DNA of 64,000 nt from Flavobacterium pectinovorum (GTDB lineage: Bacteria; Bacteroidota; Bacteroidia; Flavobacteriales; Flavobacteriaceae): the NCBI RefSeq assembly GCF_900142715.1, contig NZ_FRBX01000003.1:434001-498000 (forward strand), in the 5' to 3' direction. The notes beneath the pieces were generated by a model. The model searched no databases. It was not told the origin of the DNA and was given only the letters and a program-made list of their open reading frames with translations. Position numbers and translations under genes: made by a program. Positions 9,632-18,348 of the stretch are shown in pieces; the first letter of the stretch is position 1; each line of letters opens with the position of its first letter.

Positions 9632-10642
9632 TTACACCGATTCTCTTATAATTAATTTTCCTTTTTTAAGGCTCTTTTCTACTTTATAAACCTCCATATC
9701 AGTCATCTGACTCATTAACAATTGTATAGATTTAACAGCAATTTCTTTTATTGGCTGTTCAATCACTGTAATGGTTGGCGTATGTAATTTAAAACTGTCA
9801 TGATCGTCAAAACTAACAACCGAAATATCCTGCGGAATTCTGATTCCCATATCTTTAAAAGCTTGTAAACCTGTAAGTCCCATATAATTCGTTAGAAATA
9901 TAACGGCATCGATTTCTTTATTCTTCTGAAAAAATTCTACTACAGCTGCAATTCTGTTTTGTTCATTGCTGTGATATTTCATGTGAAGAACAAGTGAATC
10001 TTTATAAATTCCCGCTTCCTTCAACGCGTCTCTGCAACCATCTTCCCTCAATGACATCTGAATCATTTCAGACGTATTATTAACAACTGCAATATTCTTA
10101 CAGCCTTTATTAATCAGGAATTTGGTAGCTGAATTTGATGCTTCGTAATTATCCATTGCAACATGGCTTACTCTTTGTCCTGGAAAATACCTGTCTATTA
10201 AAACTACCGGTTTTTTCAATTTTATAAGAAGCTCAACACTTTCTTCCAGATTTTTTGTGGGAGTTATAATAAAACCATCTACGTTAGCCTGCAAAAGACT
10301 ATGTATTAATTCTTGTGAACGTTCATCATCATCGCCTGTACTGCAATAAAAAACTCTGTAATCGATATTTTTAGCCTCGTCTTCAATTACTCTGGCCAAA
10401 TCAGCAAAGAACTGATTGGAAATATCTTCAACAATTAAACCAATAGATCGCGTTTTTCCGGTTCTAAGGCTCGTCGCTATCATGCTTGGTCTATAGTTAA
10501 GCCTTTCTGCTACATCTTGTACTTTTTTAATAACAGCACCACTAATTCCCATTTTCTCTCCCTTACCATTAATGACAAAAGATACCGTAGATATGGATAC
10601 TTCGGCTTCTGTAGCAATATCCTTAATAGTAATCTTTTTCAT
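9632..10642 (-). CDS. LacI-family transcriptional regulator
   Basis: DNA-binding sugar-responsive regulator, 336 aa, the usual length for the family. The N-terminal helix-turn-helix is residues 2-50 (TIKDIATEAEVSISTVSFVI, then the hinge-helix region with RLNYRPS). The remainder is a periplasmic-binding-protein-like effector domain (GLIVEDISNQFFADLARVIE; DGFIITPT; PQDISVVSFDDHDSF). The gene is on the same strand as susC, susD and the mannosidases and just upstream of them. Two matching palindromes, one before susC and one before this gene, suggest that it regulates both the operon and itself. The inducer is unknown but probably a mannose-containing sugar. Confidence 0.92.
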   Translation of the reverse strand: MKKITIKDIATEAEVSISTVSFVINGKGEKMGISGAVIKKVQDVAERLNYRPSMIATSLRTGKTRSIGLIVEDISNQFFADLARVIEDEAKNIDYRVFYCSTGDDDERSQELIHSLLQANVDGFIITPTKNLEESVELLIKLKKPVVLIDRYFPGQRVSHVAMDNYEASNSATKFLINKGCKNIAVVNNTSEMIQMSLREDGCRDALKEAGIYKDSLVLHMKYHSNEQNRIAAVVEFFQKNKEIDAVIFLTNYMGLTGLQAFKDMGIRIPQDISVVSFDDHDSFKLHTPTITVIEQPIKEIAVKSIQLLMSQMTDMEVYKVEKSLKKGKLIIRESV

Positions 10643-10698
10643 TCAGCAGATTGTGGTTTTGTAAGCTTATTAACGATATCACAAATATATGCAAAAAC

Positions 10699-10722
10699 AA
10701 TTACTAAAACGATTTTGTAATT
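10699..10722. promoter_or_regulatory. LacI-type operator upstream of the regulator gene
   Basis: Near-perfect palindrome AATTACTAAA acga TTTTGTAATT (9 of 10 arm positions pair), sharing TTACTAAAACGATTT with the site before susC. It lies 57-80 bp upstream of the regulator start, a position suited to autoregulation. Confidence 0.65.
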
Positions 10723-10837
10723 ATTTTTTTGAATAAATCGTTTTTTTATTCGACTAAATTAGAATAATCATTAGTAAATATAGGCATTTAGCAAATAATT
10801 ATTTTTTTTATAAGGCTATTTTGACCATTACGATTTA

Positions 10838-11433
10838 TTAGTAATAAACGTTCAAAATGATGTTTGATTTTGAATTGTCAATGATTTTTTCGAGTCTTTT
10901 AAAGAAGTTTTCGTTTACCATTTTGACAGCTATGACTGTTTGAATATGTAGTAATCCTGTTCCTCTTCAGGAACTGCAGAATAAGGGTGTAAAACAATGG
11001 CTCTTTTTGAAGCATTGCTGTTGGTTTCGTCCATACCGGATAATCGATATGATTTCCCAAACATTCCGTTATATGATTTTCCAATAGAATATCTCCCTAA
11101 TGATGTGGAATTGGAGTTGGGTTCATTGCTAAATTTTAGCTCACCTTTTATTTTGGTTTCAGAACCAGAACCATGGGCCACAACTCCCTGATCTATAATT
11201 TTTTCATTTACAAGATCGTAAACAAAAAATCTGTTTTTTCCGGATTTGATTTTCATATCAACAAAAAAAGCAATCTTAGTATTATAATTTGATTTAGTAT
11301 TGATTATTGCTTTTACTTCTGTTACTTGTTCATTAAATCTTTCTAATTCGGCAGCTGTAAATGAGTTATTATTTTCCTTTATATTTCCAAAAAAACTTAC
11401 CGCAAAAAATAAAATTAAATTGAATATTTTCAT
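10838..11433 (-). pseudogene. frameshifted L,D-transpeptidase (YkuD_2-like) relic
   Basis: Starts as an exported murein L,D-transpeptidase catalytic-domain family protein: signal-like N-terminus, KSGKNRFFVYDLVNEKIID, GVVAHGSGSETK, LKFSNEPNSNSTSLGRYSIG, KRAIVLHPYSAVP. The open frame stops at 10930, just where the family's SxGCP active-site cysteine should be. The cysteine codon is at 10926-10928 in the second frame, and the expected C-terminus (MVNENFFKRLEKIIDNSK to a stop at 10838) continues in the third frame. Two small indels within about 12 bp therefore disrupt the active site. The intact 167-residue piece (10930-11433) would lack the nucleophile. A sequencing error cannot be excluded. Confidence 0.7.
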
Positions 11434-11630
11434 AAAAATGTGTTTTTAAAATTTAATAAAAATCTAAGTAAACTGAACTTTTATTTATCCTGATTTCAGC
11501 TCAAACATGCACCCAGATTTAAGTATGCAAATTTACATTCGAACAAAAACAAAAAGACGATTTAAAAGACTGTAAAACAAAACAATACGACTTATTTCTT
11601 TTCGATATTACATTTATAAATTAAGTATAA

Positions 11631-11666
11631 AAAAAGCCCTGCAAACATAAGTTTACAAGGCTTTTT
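11631..11666. terminator. bidirectional terminator downstream of the MFS gene
   Basis: Stem AAAAAGCCCTGCAAAC / GTTTACAAGGCTTTTT with a 4-nt loop (14 of 16 pairs). It lies 21 bp after the MFS-transporter stop (read on the minus strand) and ends in a T run. Confidence 0.75.
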
Positions 11667-11686
11667 ATTTTAAGTATTTTGAAGTT

Positions 11687-12949
11687 TTATTCTATAATAA
11701 CCGGTGTTTCCAAAGCTTTATCTTTTGATTTTGCCAATTGGTTTACTCTCCACATTAAAAATACTGTCATTAATGTAACGACTGCAATTACATAACCCAA
11801 TATGTCATAGTTTTCTAATGGCGAAGTTTTTGTTTCCTGATGAACAATAAACCCGGCACAAACGGCTGCAATTCCACCAGCAATTTGTTGCAAAGATGAA
11901 GTAATAGACATATAAGCACCGCGATCTTTCATTTCGGGAATTGCTGTATTAAGGGTTGTTGCGGGAATCATACGGCTCATAATTCCCATAAAAAGAATCA
12001 TATTGATTACGACAATTTCCCATAACGGAATTGGATCAAGATTAGTGTAAATTAAAATCATTATAACAGAAATCACAGATCCTGCCGCAAACAATTTAAA
12101 CTTACTTACTTTATCACTCAATTTTCCAATCAAAGGCATTATAAAAAGTACCGAAAGTCCGGTGAAGAAAAATACCATTGGCAATTGAAGATGACTGATA
12201 TGAATGTTGTTTACCAAATAGGCGGTGCCAAATGGCTGCAGCATAAAACCTCCAACAGAAAGAAAGGCGATTGCTGTAAATCCTACCTGATAATGTTTGT
12301 TGCTTAATGTGTGCCAAAGATGCAAAAAAGGATTTTTTTCTGACTGCAGTTCTAAGTGTTTGGTTATGGGCTGCATTTGTGTAATTATGGCAATTAAAAT
12401 AAGCACTCCCAAAACGGCAATCATAATAAATGCCGAATGCCAGCCCCAGTTATTTGCAAAATATAATCCTACCGGAATACCCAAAATCTGACTGGTTGCA
12501 AATGCCATTTGAATAAAACCCATGACACGTCCTCTCTGCTGAATAACAAATAAATCGGTTACAATTGCCAATGAAACCGAACCAATAACGCCACCAAAAA
12601 GTCCGGTAACGATTCTTGCCATCAGCAACATTAAATAACTTGTAGAAAGGGCACAAAAAACTGTTCCGATAATAAAACCTGTATAAAAGAAAATCAAGAG
12701 TTTTTTTCTGTCAAACTTATCAGCAAAACCTGCGGCAAGCAATCCTGAAATTCCGGCACTAAAGGCGTAAGCAGAAACAGCAAAACCAAAGTTTGCAGTT
12801 GTCATATCCAATGTTTTCATCAGGATATCTCCCAAAGGAGAAATTACCATAAAATCGAGTATAACGGTAAATTGTAAAAGTGCCAGTATGGCAATAATTA
12901 TTTTTTGATGTGAAGTAAAAGCAAAGCTTTCTGTTGTATTTTTTTCCAT
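11687..12949 (-). CDS. MFS transporter (drug-efflux type)
   Basis: Inner-membrane major facilitator superfamily protein, 420 aa, with about 12 hydrophobic segments. Early motif A-like sequence GFADKFDRKKLLIF follows TM2 (around residues 74-87), and ARIVTGLFGGVIGS matches the TM4 region of proton-coupled exporters. It lies 21 bp after a small HMA-like gene and a TetR-family regulator on the same strand, the usual arrangement for a repressor-controlled efflux pump. The substrate is unknown. Its 3' end is followed closely by a strong terminator. Confidence 0.85.
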   Translation of the reverse strand: MEKNTTESFAFTSHQKIIIAILALLQFTVILDFMVISPLGDILMKTLDMTTANFGFAVSAYAFSAGISGLLAAGFADKFDRKKLLIFFYTGFIIGTVFCALSTSYLMLLMARIVTGLFGGVIGSVSLAIVTDLFVIQQRGRVMGFIQMAFATSQILGIPVGLYFANNWGWHSAFIMIAVLGVLILIAIITQMQPITKHLELQSEKNPFLHLWHTLSNKHYQVGFTAIAFLSVGGFMLQPFGTAYLVNNIHISHLQLPMVFFFTGLSVLFIMPLIGKLSDKVSKFKLFAAGSVISVIMILIYTNLDPIPLWEIVVINMILFMGIMSRMIPATTLNTAIPEMKDRGAYMSITSSLQQIAGGIAAVCAGFIVHQETKTSPLENYDILGYVIAVVTLMTVFLMWRVNQLAKSKDKALETPVIIE

Positions 12950-12970
12950 ATAAGATTGGTGATATTTTGA

Positions 12971-13198
12971 TTAAGGTAATTCCTGGCACTCGTGGCCAAG
13001 TTCATTGATGATGCCGATAATTACTTCTGGCTGCAGCGTTTCTGAAACAACGCGAAGTACACGATCGACATCTTCACAATCGACACTCCATTGCTGAATA
13101 TCCTTGTGATTGCCCAATGTTGTATTGATGGCACAATCCGGATATATTTTATCAATGTTTGTTTTAAAAATGTGTATTTTGTGTAAATCTGTTTCCAT
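12971..13198 (-). CDS. small HMA-like (ferredoxin-fold) protein
   Basis: Hypothetical 75-residue cytoplasmic protein. The pattern (HIFKTNI at the start, W-VDCEDVDRVLRV in the middle, II-IINELGHECQEL at the end) resembles heavy-metal-associated ferredoxin-like folds found in Bacteroidota. The usual CxxC metal-binding pair is absent and the two cysteines near the middle and end are isolated, so metal binding is doubtful. It lies between the TetR regulator (6 bp upstream) and the MFS exporter (21 bp downstream), so it is translated with them. Its function is not known. Confidence 0.7.
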   Translation of the reverse strand: METDLHKIHIFKTNIDKIYPDCAINTTLGNHKDIQQWSVDCEDVDRVLRVVSETLQPEVIIGIINELGHECQELP

Positions 13199-13204
13199 AA
13201 TTTT

Positions 13205-13801
13205 TCATGGTTTTAATGCTTTAATAGTCGCCTGAAAAGCTTCTCTCATTATTTCTTTGGTCAACACAAATGGTTTTCCTCCCATACTTTTACCTTCGGT
13301 GTGAAAATTCAGTAAAGTATATAATGGCCCATAAGCGATGCTCCAAAAAGCTTCAAATGTCATCGGAATTAGCTCTTTATTTTTCAGTCCGTTGTCGATA
13401 AACTGTTTCATAATAGCCCTGAAATCTGAAAACTCTTTAATTGAATCTAAAATAGTTTCTGCGTGAGGCGAATGTTTGATTATTTCAAAAAATGCAACTT
13501 CTTTTGGATATTTCATCGTAAAGTTGGCGCGGTTTTCCCATTGTTTCCACAAACCTTCTTCAAAGGACATATCCGGCGAAAAATCTTTAACCGTTCCCGA
13601 AAAGAACTTTAATGCCATTTTTCCGCCTATTTTTTGAATTAAATCATCTTTGTCTTTGTAATAGATATATAAAGTGGCTACAGAAATAGAACAGGCTTTT
13701 GCTAATTTATTCATACTAAAACCCTGAAATCCATCTCGTACAATTTGGTCGATTGCATTTTCAATAACCAAATTTTCTTTATCAATATCTCTTATTCTCA
13801 T
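13205..13801 (-). CDS. TetR/AcrR-family regulator
   Basis: Repressor-type regulator, about 198 aa. The N-terminal helix-turn-helix is residues 12-50 (GFQGFSMNKLAKACSISVAT, then LYIYYKDKDDLIQKI), followed by an all-helical ligand-binding domain. An upstream ATG at 13819 overlaps the -7 promoter box (TACCTTTG on the minus strand, 13817-13824), so the start at 13801 (MRIRDIDKENL) is favoured. It is first in an operon with the HMA-like gene and the MFS exporter, and likely represses its own transcription through a palindrome next to the promoter. Confidence 0.87.
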   Translation of the reverse strand: MRIRDIDKENLVIENAIDQIVRDGFQGFSMNKLAKACSISVATLYIYYKDKDDLIQKIGGKMALKFFSGTVKDFSPDMSFEEGLWKQWENRANFTMKYPKEVAFFEIIKHSPHAETILDSIKEFSDFRAIMKQFIDNGLKNKELIPMTFEAFWSIAYGPLYTLLNFHTEGKSMGGKPFVLTKEIMREAFQATIKALKP

Positions 13802-13816
13802 GACAACTATTTTTGA

Positions 13817-13847
13817 CAAAGGTAAAATAATAAATGAATGAACATTC
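13817..13847 (-). promoter_or_regulatory. promoter and operator of the TetR operon
   Basis: On the minus strand a Bacteroidota -7 box TACCTTTG (13817-13824) is preceded by the palindrome GAATG tt CATTC (13836-13847), placed between the expected -33 and -7 elements, as is common for TetR-type autorepression. Confidence 0.55.
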
Positions 13848-13994
13848 TTTTATTTATTATTTTTTTTATGAAGCGTAATTTTTTTTTACTTTCTTAAGTA
13901 TTGATTAAATCAGTAAACCTTTACAAGAGCAGTAAAAACAAAGTAAAATCACCAATATCAAGGGTTTAATTCAAAATCGATTTAAAAGAAATAC

Positions 13995-14002
13995 TATATT
14001 TG
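13995..14002 (+). promoter_or_regulatory. -7 promoter box before the sensor kinase
   Basis: TATATTTG matches the Bacteroidota TAnnTTTG -7 element, 50 bp before the kinase start. No clear -33 TTG was found at the ideal distance. Confidence 0.45.
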
Positions 14003-14051
14003 CCCGGCAAAAAAAATCCACAATTAATATTCCTTTATTTAAAAAACATCT

Positions 14052-15617
14052 TTGAAATTCACTTTAAAAAATATCTTTTCAGGCCGAAACTTTTTCATTT
14101 TAGGAATTATTTTTATTGCCCTTACATTGCTTTCTCTTTATGTATTAAGTAATTTGATTACGCAGATAACCGAAAAATCGAATACAGAAAGTACACATCG
14201 CAACTTTCTTAAAAGAGAAGAAGTTGTACAACAGGAATTTTCACGTTTTCTGGACACACAAAAAGAGCTGGATCATATTATCAAAATTAGTAATACACAA
14301 AATCTTGCCGATCATTTAAAGGTTTTAAGTACGATTCATGCCAATGACAGTTTGATTAAAAACAACTGGTTTCAGATCAATGATAGCAAAATTGAATTTA
14401 CTACTTCTAAAAGCAATTCAAATCTTGATGCTATTATAAAAGATTTTATTCTAAAAAATAATTCTAAAAATCAATCGAGTAGTATTGTTAAGGATAATGA
14501 AAACATTTTTTGGCGTATTTATTTTAAATCTATTTCAGAAAACGGAACCATTGTTCGATACGGTTTTGATGTTGATCTTAAATCACTGCAATCTTATTTT
14601 AAGAACATCAATAAGAATTTACCCAATTACGCTTTTGTTTTTGATAAAAAAGGAACAATTCTTTATCATCCGGAAGTAAAACTTCTGAATCAAAATGTTT
14701 TTAAGATTACCAATATGACTCCGCAAGATACTACGTTTATCAATGACGAGTTTTATGGTAAAAAAATTGCGCTTTCTGAATATCTGAAATTAGATATTGT
14801 ACGATATACAAAACGACTGAATGTAAAAAACACAAACTGGTATATTAGCGTGAGCTCTCCCAAAGAAATTGGAAGTGAAGATGTTGAGGCTGTCAAAAAA
14901 TACGCTTCGTTAATATATGTCATTACGACTTCGATATTGATTTTGTTTTTCTATCTGTTTACTATTTTTAATAAAAAGACTTTTAAGGAAAAAGCTGTTT
15001 TATCAAAAGAAAAAAACAGGCTTCTTCTCGAAAATGAAAAGATAAATAAAGAGAAAGCCCTCATTCAGTTACAACAGCTGAAAGAGCAGATTAATCCGCA
15101 TTTTTTATTCAATTCGCTCAATTCGCTGTATATGCTTATTGACAGTGATACGGGCGTAGCACGTAAGTTTACTTTGAATCTTTCGAAAATTTACCGATAT
15201 CTTATTAATCCGCCGGTGCAGAATATCGTTACGCTGCAGGAAGAATTACTTTTTATCGAAAAATATATCTTTTTACAGCAAACCCGTTTTAAGGAAGAAT
15301 TCGTTTTTACCATTAATACTATTGATGATGAAAATGTTTTGTTGAAGAAAGTTCCGTATCTGGCTTTTCAGATTGCTATTGAAAACGCCATAAAACACAA
15401 TATTGCTTCTGATGAAACCCCTCTTAAAATCAACATCGAAATTAGAGAAAATGAGGTTGTTATTACCAATAATCTAAACGAGAAACCTAGCTTTGGACAA
15501 GAGTCTAAATTTGGTCACAAATACCTAGAAAGTATTTATTCTTATTACTCTAAAACTCATTTTCAGGCCTACAAAAAAGACGGGGATTTTACTTGCATTT
15601 TACCGCTTATTGGCTAA
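14052..15617 (+). CDS. LytS-type sensor histidine kinase
   Basis: Membrane sensor kinase, 521 aa. TM1 is about residues 13-36, an extracytoplasmic sensor region covers 37-283 (Cache/PAS-like, with FVFDKKGTILYHPEVK near 196-211), TM2 is about 285-305, then a short coil and the His_kinase domain with phospho-acceptor His350 in EQINPHFLFNSLNSLYML. The ATPase N-box is IAIENAIKHNI. The start codon is TTG, as no in-frame ATG lies near the first membrane segment. No regulator gene is adjacent. The natural partner is the LytTR regulator at 23097, with a metalloprotease and a SusC/SusD pair between. The ligand is unknown. Confidence 0.88.
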   Translation: MKFTLKNIFSGRNFFILGIIFIALTLLSLYVLSNLITQITEKSNTESTHRNFLKREEVVQQEFSRFLDTQKELDHIIKISNTQNLADHLKVLSTIHANDSLIKNNWFQINDSKIEFTTSKSNSNLDAIIKDFILKNNSKNQSSSIVKDNENIFWRIYFKSISENGTIVRYGFDVDLKSLQSYFKNINKNLPNYAFVFDKKGTILYHPEVKLLNQNVFKITNMTPQDTTFINDEFYGKKIALSEYLKLDIVRYTKRLNVKNTNWYISVSSPKEIGSEDVEAVKKYASLIYVITTSILILFFYLFTIFNKKTFKEKAVLSKEKNRLLLENEKINKEKALIQLQQLKEQINPHFLFNSLNSLYMLIDSDTGVARKFTLNLSKIYRYLINPPVQNIVTLQEELLFIEKYIFLQQTRFKEEFVFTINTIDDENVLLKKVPYLAFQIAIENAIKHNIASDETPLKINIEIRENEVVITNNLNEKPSFGQESKFGHKYLESIYSYYSKTHFQAYKKDGDFTCILPLIG

Positions 15618-15627
15618 AAAGAAAACA

Positions 15628-15694
15628 TTCACTCCCAAAAAAAAGCCACTCACTCCATTTTGTTTTTTTTAACATTATTTACAGAATAATTTCG
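15628..15694 (+). promoter_or_regulatory. candidate LytTR direct repeats and promoter before the metalloprotease
   Basis: Two copies of TCACTCC (15629-15635 and 15650-15656; extended TTCACTCCC and CTCACTCCA) are exactly 21 bp apart, two helical turns, as in AgrA-type LytTR binding sites. About 30 bp further on is TAATTTCG (15687-15694), a possible variant -7 box. The repeats would thus sit just upstream of the -33 position. Binding by the regulator at 23097 is an inference. Confidence 0.5.
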
Positions 15695-15724
15695 GCAAAA
15701 ATTAACCTAAACTTAACTTTCATC

Positions 15725-18322
15725 ATGAGGGAAAAGGCATTGCTGATAAACCTAAAAACCGTTGTTTTAGCAACTGTACTATTGAGTACCGGTACTATGG
15801 TTTCTCAAAAAAAGAATAAAAAAGACAAAGACAAAACTGAACAAGCTGCAGATTCTCTTAAAACTTCAAAAGGGAAAAAATACGATGACCTTATCAAACA
15901 AGGTACATTCAAAAAAGGTTTGTTTAATACCATTCAGGTAAAAACAGATTTGTATTTAGAAATCAATGATTCTTTGTTTCAAAGAGAATTTTTGGTGGTT
16001 AATAAAATTTCAAACGTTCCTATGACGATTAATGAGCAAGGGCTTAACAGAGGAATGAACTATGAAAACAAGATTATTACTTTTCATAAAGATCTTGTTG
16101 CAAAAAAAGTTTGGGTAAAATCATCTGTCCCAAACGTTTCTTCACCAACGGGAGACGCTATAACGGCTTCGGTAAATGCAAATTTTTCAGAATCTATTAT
16201 AGAAGTTTTTGATATTGAAACAAAAAATAATGATTCTACTTCGATCGTAATCAAAGCAAATAAAGTTTTTGACGGAAAACAAAAAAGTTTCAACGATGTT
16301 TTAAGCAATATTGGCCTTAGCGGATCTGTAAAATCGGAGCTTTCGTATATAGAAAGTGTGAAAACGTTTCCAAAAAATATAGTTGTTAAATCTCAGCTTA
16401 CCACTTCGGTTTTCGAAGACGGCATTGCCATTTCAGTCACTCTGGGCGTTACGAGTAATATAATATTATTAGATAAAGTGCCAATGCAACCTCGTTTTGC
16501 AGATAAACGTGTTGGTTATTTCTCTGAAAAACACTGGTATTTCAGCGATGACCAACAAGCAATGCGTGAGAAAGAATTGATAACACGCTGGAGATTAGAA
16601 CCTAAAAAAGAAGACCTTGAAAAATATAAAAATGGCGAATTAGTAGAGCCTAAGAAACCCATTGTTTACTATATCGATCCATCGACACCTAAACAATGGC
16701 GCTCCTATATCATCCAAGGGGTTCGTGATTGGCAAATCGCGTTTGAAAAAGCGGGATTTAAAAATGCCGTTATCGCAAAAGAACCTACAGATGAAGATAC
16801 AGATTTTGACATCGACGATGTTCGTTATTCTGTTATTACTTATGTTGCGTCGCAAAAGTCTAATGCGATGGGACCAGCGGTTGTTGATCCAAGAAGTGGC
16901 GAAATTATTGAGTCAGACATTATCTGGTGGCATAATGTGATGACGTCACTTCATAGCTGGATGCGTATACAAACCGGTGCAATTGACCCGAAAGCGAGAG
17001 GAAACAAATTTAGTGATGAACACATGGGAGAAGCAATTCGTTTTGTTTCATCGCATGAAGTGGGTCATACTTTTGGTTTAAAACACAACATGGGCGCTTC
17101 TTTTGCTTATGATGTAGAATCACTTCGATCTCCGGATTTTACGGCAAAAATGGGCGGAACTGCTCCTTCTATTATGGATTATGCCCGATATAATTATATC
17201 GCTCAGCCAGAAGATCATGTAGAAACGATTACACCAAAAATTGGTGAGTATGATAAATACGCTATCGAATGGGGTTACAGATGGTATGCTAACGAAAATG
17301 AAGAACATACTGCTTTAAACACTTTGATTACGAAACATCAAAATGATCCTATTTATTTTTATGGAGAACAACAAGGCGCAGACTCTACAATTGATCCGCG
17401 TTCTCAATCTGAAGATTTAGGAAATGATGCCATGAAAGCCGGAGAATACGGACTGAAAAATCTGAAAAGAGTGGTAAGCAATATTCTGGACTGGACGTAT
17501 GATAAAGACGAATCTTATTTCGGAACAGGTAACCTTTATATTGGCGCAATTGGTCAGTGGAATTTATACAACTACCATGTTTTAAGCAATCTTGGCGGAA
17601 TTTATTTAAATCCTACTGTTCACGGTGATAATAAAGCGAGTTATGTTGCGGTTCCGGCTGAGATACAAAAAAGAGCTGTGGCTTATTTATTAAAAAATAC
17701 TCTTACGCTTCCTCAGTGGTTGTTTTTCAATCCGATTTTAGACAAAACAAATCCTTTAAAAGATACGCCGGTAGGACCATACGAATACACGCCTTATACA
17801 TTGGCAAGAGAATTACAATACGGATTTCTTTATAGCATGCTGAGCGACGAACGTTTACTTCGAATTACTGAAAACGAATTGTTTCAGCGTAACGAAACTA
17901 AAGAGAATGTATTTACGGTAACGCAATTATTTAAAACATTACGCCAGAATATTTTTGCTTCGACAATTCAGAATAAATCACTTACGATTTTAGAGCGTCT
18001 GACTCAGAAAAATTATGTTGATGTTTTAATTGTATCAACAAACAAACTTTTTGAAAAAACAGAACCTAAAAAGACTATCGAAATTCACGAAAACTTAAAC
18101 ATGCCGCAATTGTGTGATTATTTGGATAATTCGAAAATGGCACGCAATATTAATCAGTCTGCCATGAAAAGAGTTTCGGAAGTAACATCGGATAAAAAAG
18201 GAGAATTAAATCAGGTTTTACAATTATTAAAATCGAAAAGAAACATCGGGAACCAGGAAACTAAAAACCATTATTTCGACCTGATTCAGCGTATTGAAAG
18301 AGCATTAAACAACACATTATAA
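15725..18322 (+). CDS. secreted zinc-dependent metalloprotease (DUF5117/DUF4953/DUF5118 type)
   Basis: Large exported metzincin-like peptidase of Bacteroidota, about 865 aa. The start at 15725 (MREKALLINLKTVV) is chosen over an upstream TTG at 15593 because it gives a signal peptide and lies after the kinase gene. The zinc site HEVGHTFGLKH (His444, Glu445, His448, His454) fits HExxHxxGxxH, with a later SIMDY Met-turn. The N-terminal part has YFSEKHWYFSDDQQ and VYYIDPSTPKQWR, typical of this family. It is followed at 27 bp by SusC and SusD, suggesting that it cleaves proteins or peptides whose products the transporter takes up. Confidence 0.88.
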   Translation: MREKALLINLKTVVLATVLLSTGTMVSQKKNKKDKDKTEQAADSLKTSKGKKYDDLIKQGTFKKGLFNTIQVKTDLYLEINDSLFQREFLVVNKISNVPMTINEQGLNRGMNYENKIITFHKDLVAKKVWVKSSVPNVSSPTGDAITASVNANFSESIIEVFDIETKNNDSTSIVIKANKVFDGKQKSFNDVLSNIGLSGSVKSELSYIESVKTFPKNIVVKSQLTTSVFEDGIAISVTLGVTSNIILLDKVPMQPRFADKRVGYFSEKHWYFSDDQQAMREKELITRWRLEPKKEDLEKYKNGELVEPKKPIVYYIDPSTPKQWRSYIIQGVRDWQIAFEKAGFKNAVIAKEPTDEDTDFDIDDVRYSVITYVASQKSNAMGPAVVDPRSGEIIESDIIWWHNVMTSLHSWMRIQTGAIDPKARGNKFSDEHMGEAIRFVSSHEVGHTFGLKHNMGASFAYDVESLRSPDFTAKMGGTAPSIMDYARYNYIAQPEDHVETITPKIGEYDKYAIEWGYRWYANENEEHTALNTLITKHQNDPIYFYGEQQGADSTIDPRSQSEDLGNDAMKAGEYGLKNLKRVVSNILDWTYDKDESYFGTGNLYIGAIGQWNLYNYHVLSNLGGIYLNPTVHGDNKASYVAVPAEIQKRAVAYLLKNTLTLPQWLFFNPILDKTNPLKDTPVGPYEYTPYTLARELQYGFLYSMLSDERLLRITENELFQRNETKENVFTVTQLFKTLRQNIFASTIQNKSLTILERLTQKNYVDVLIVSTNKLFEKTEPKKTIEIHENLNMPQLCDYLDNSKMARNINQSAMKRVSEVTSDKKGELNQVLQLLKSKRNIGNQETKNHYFDLIQRIERALNNTL

Positions 18323-18348
18323 ATTTTTAACCAAACCCAAATTCCAGA

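Noticed and set aside
15593..15724. N-terminal extension of the metalloprotease from a TTG at 15593
   Set aside because: Overlaps the kinase gene, reads across the putative operator repeats and would bury the signal peptide 44 residues inside the protein.
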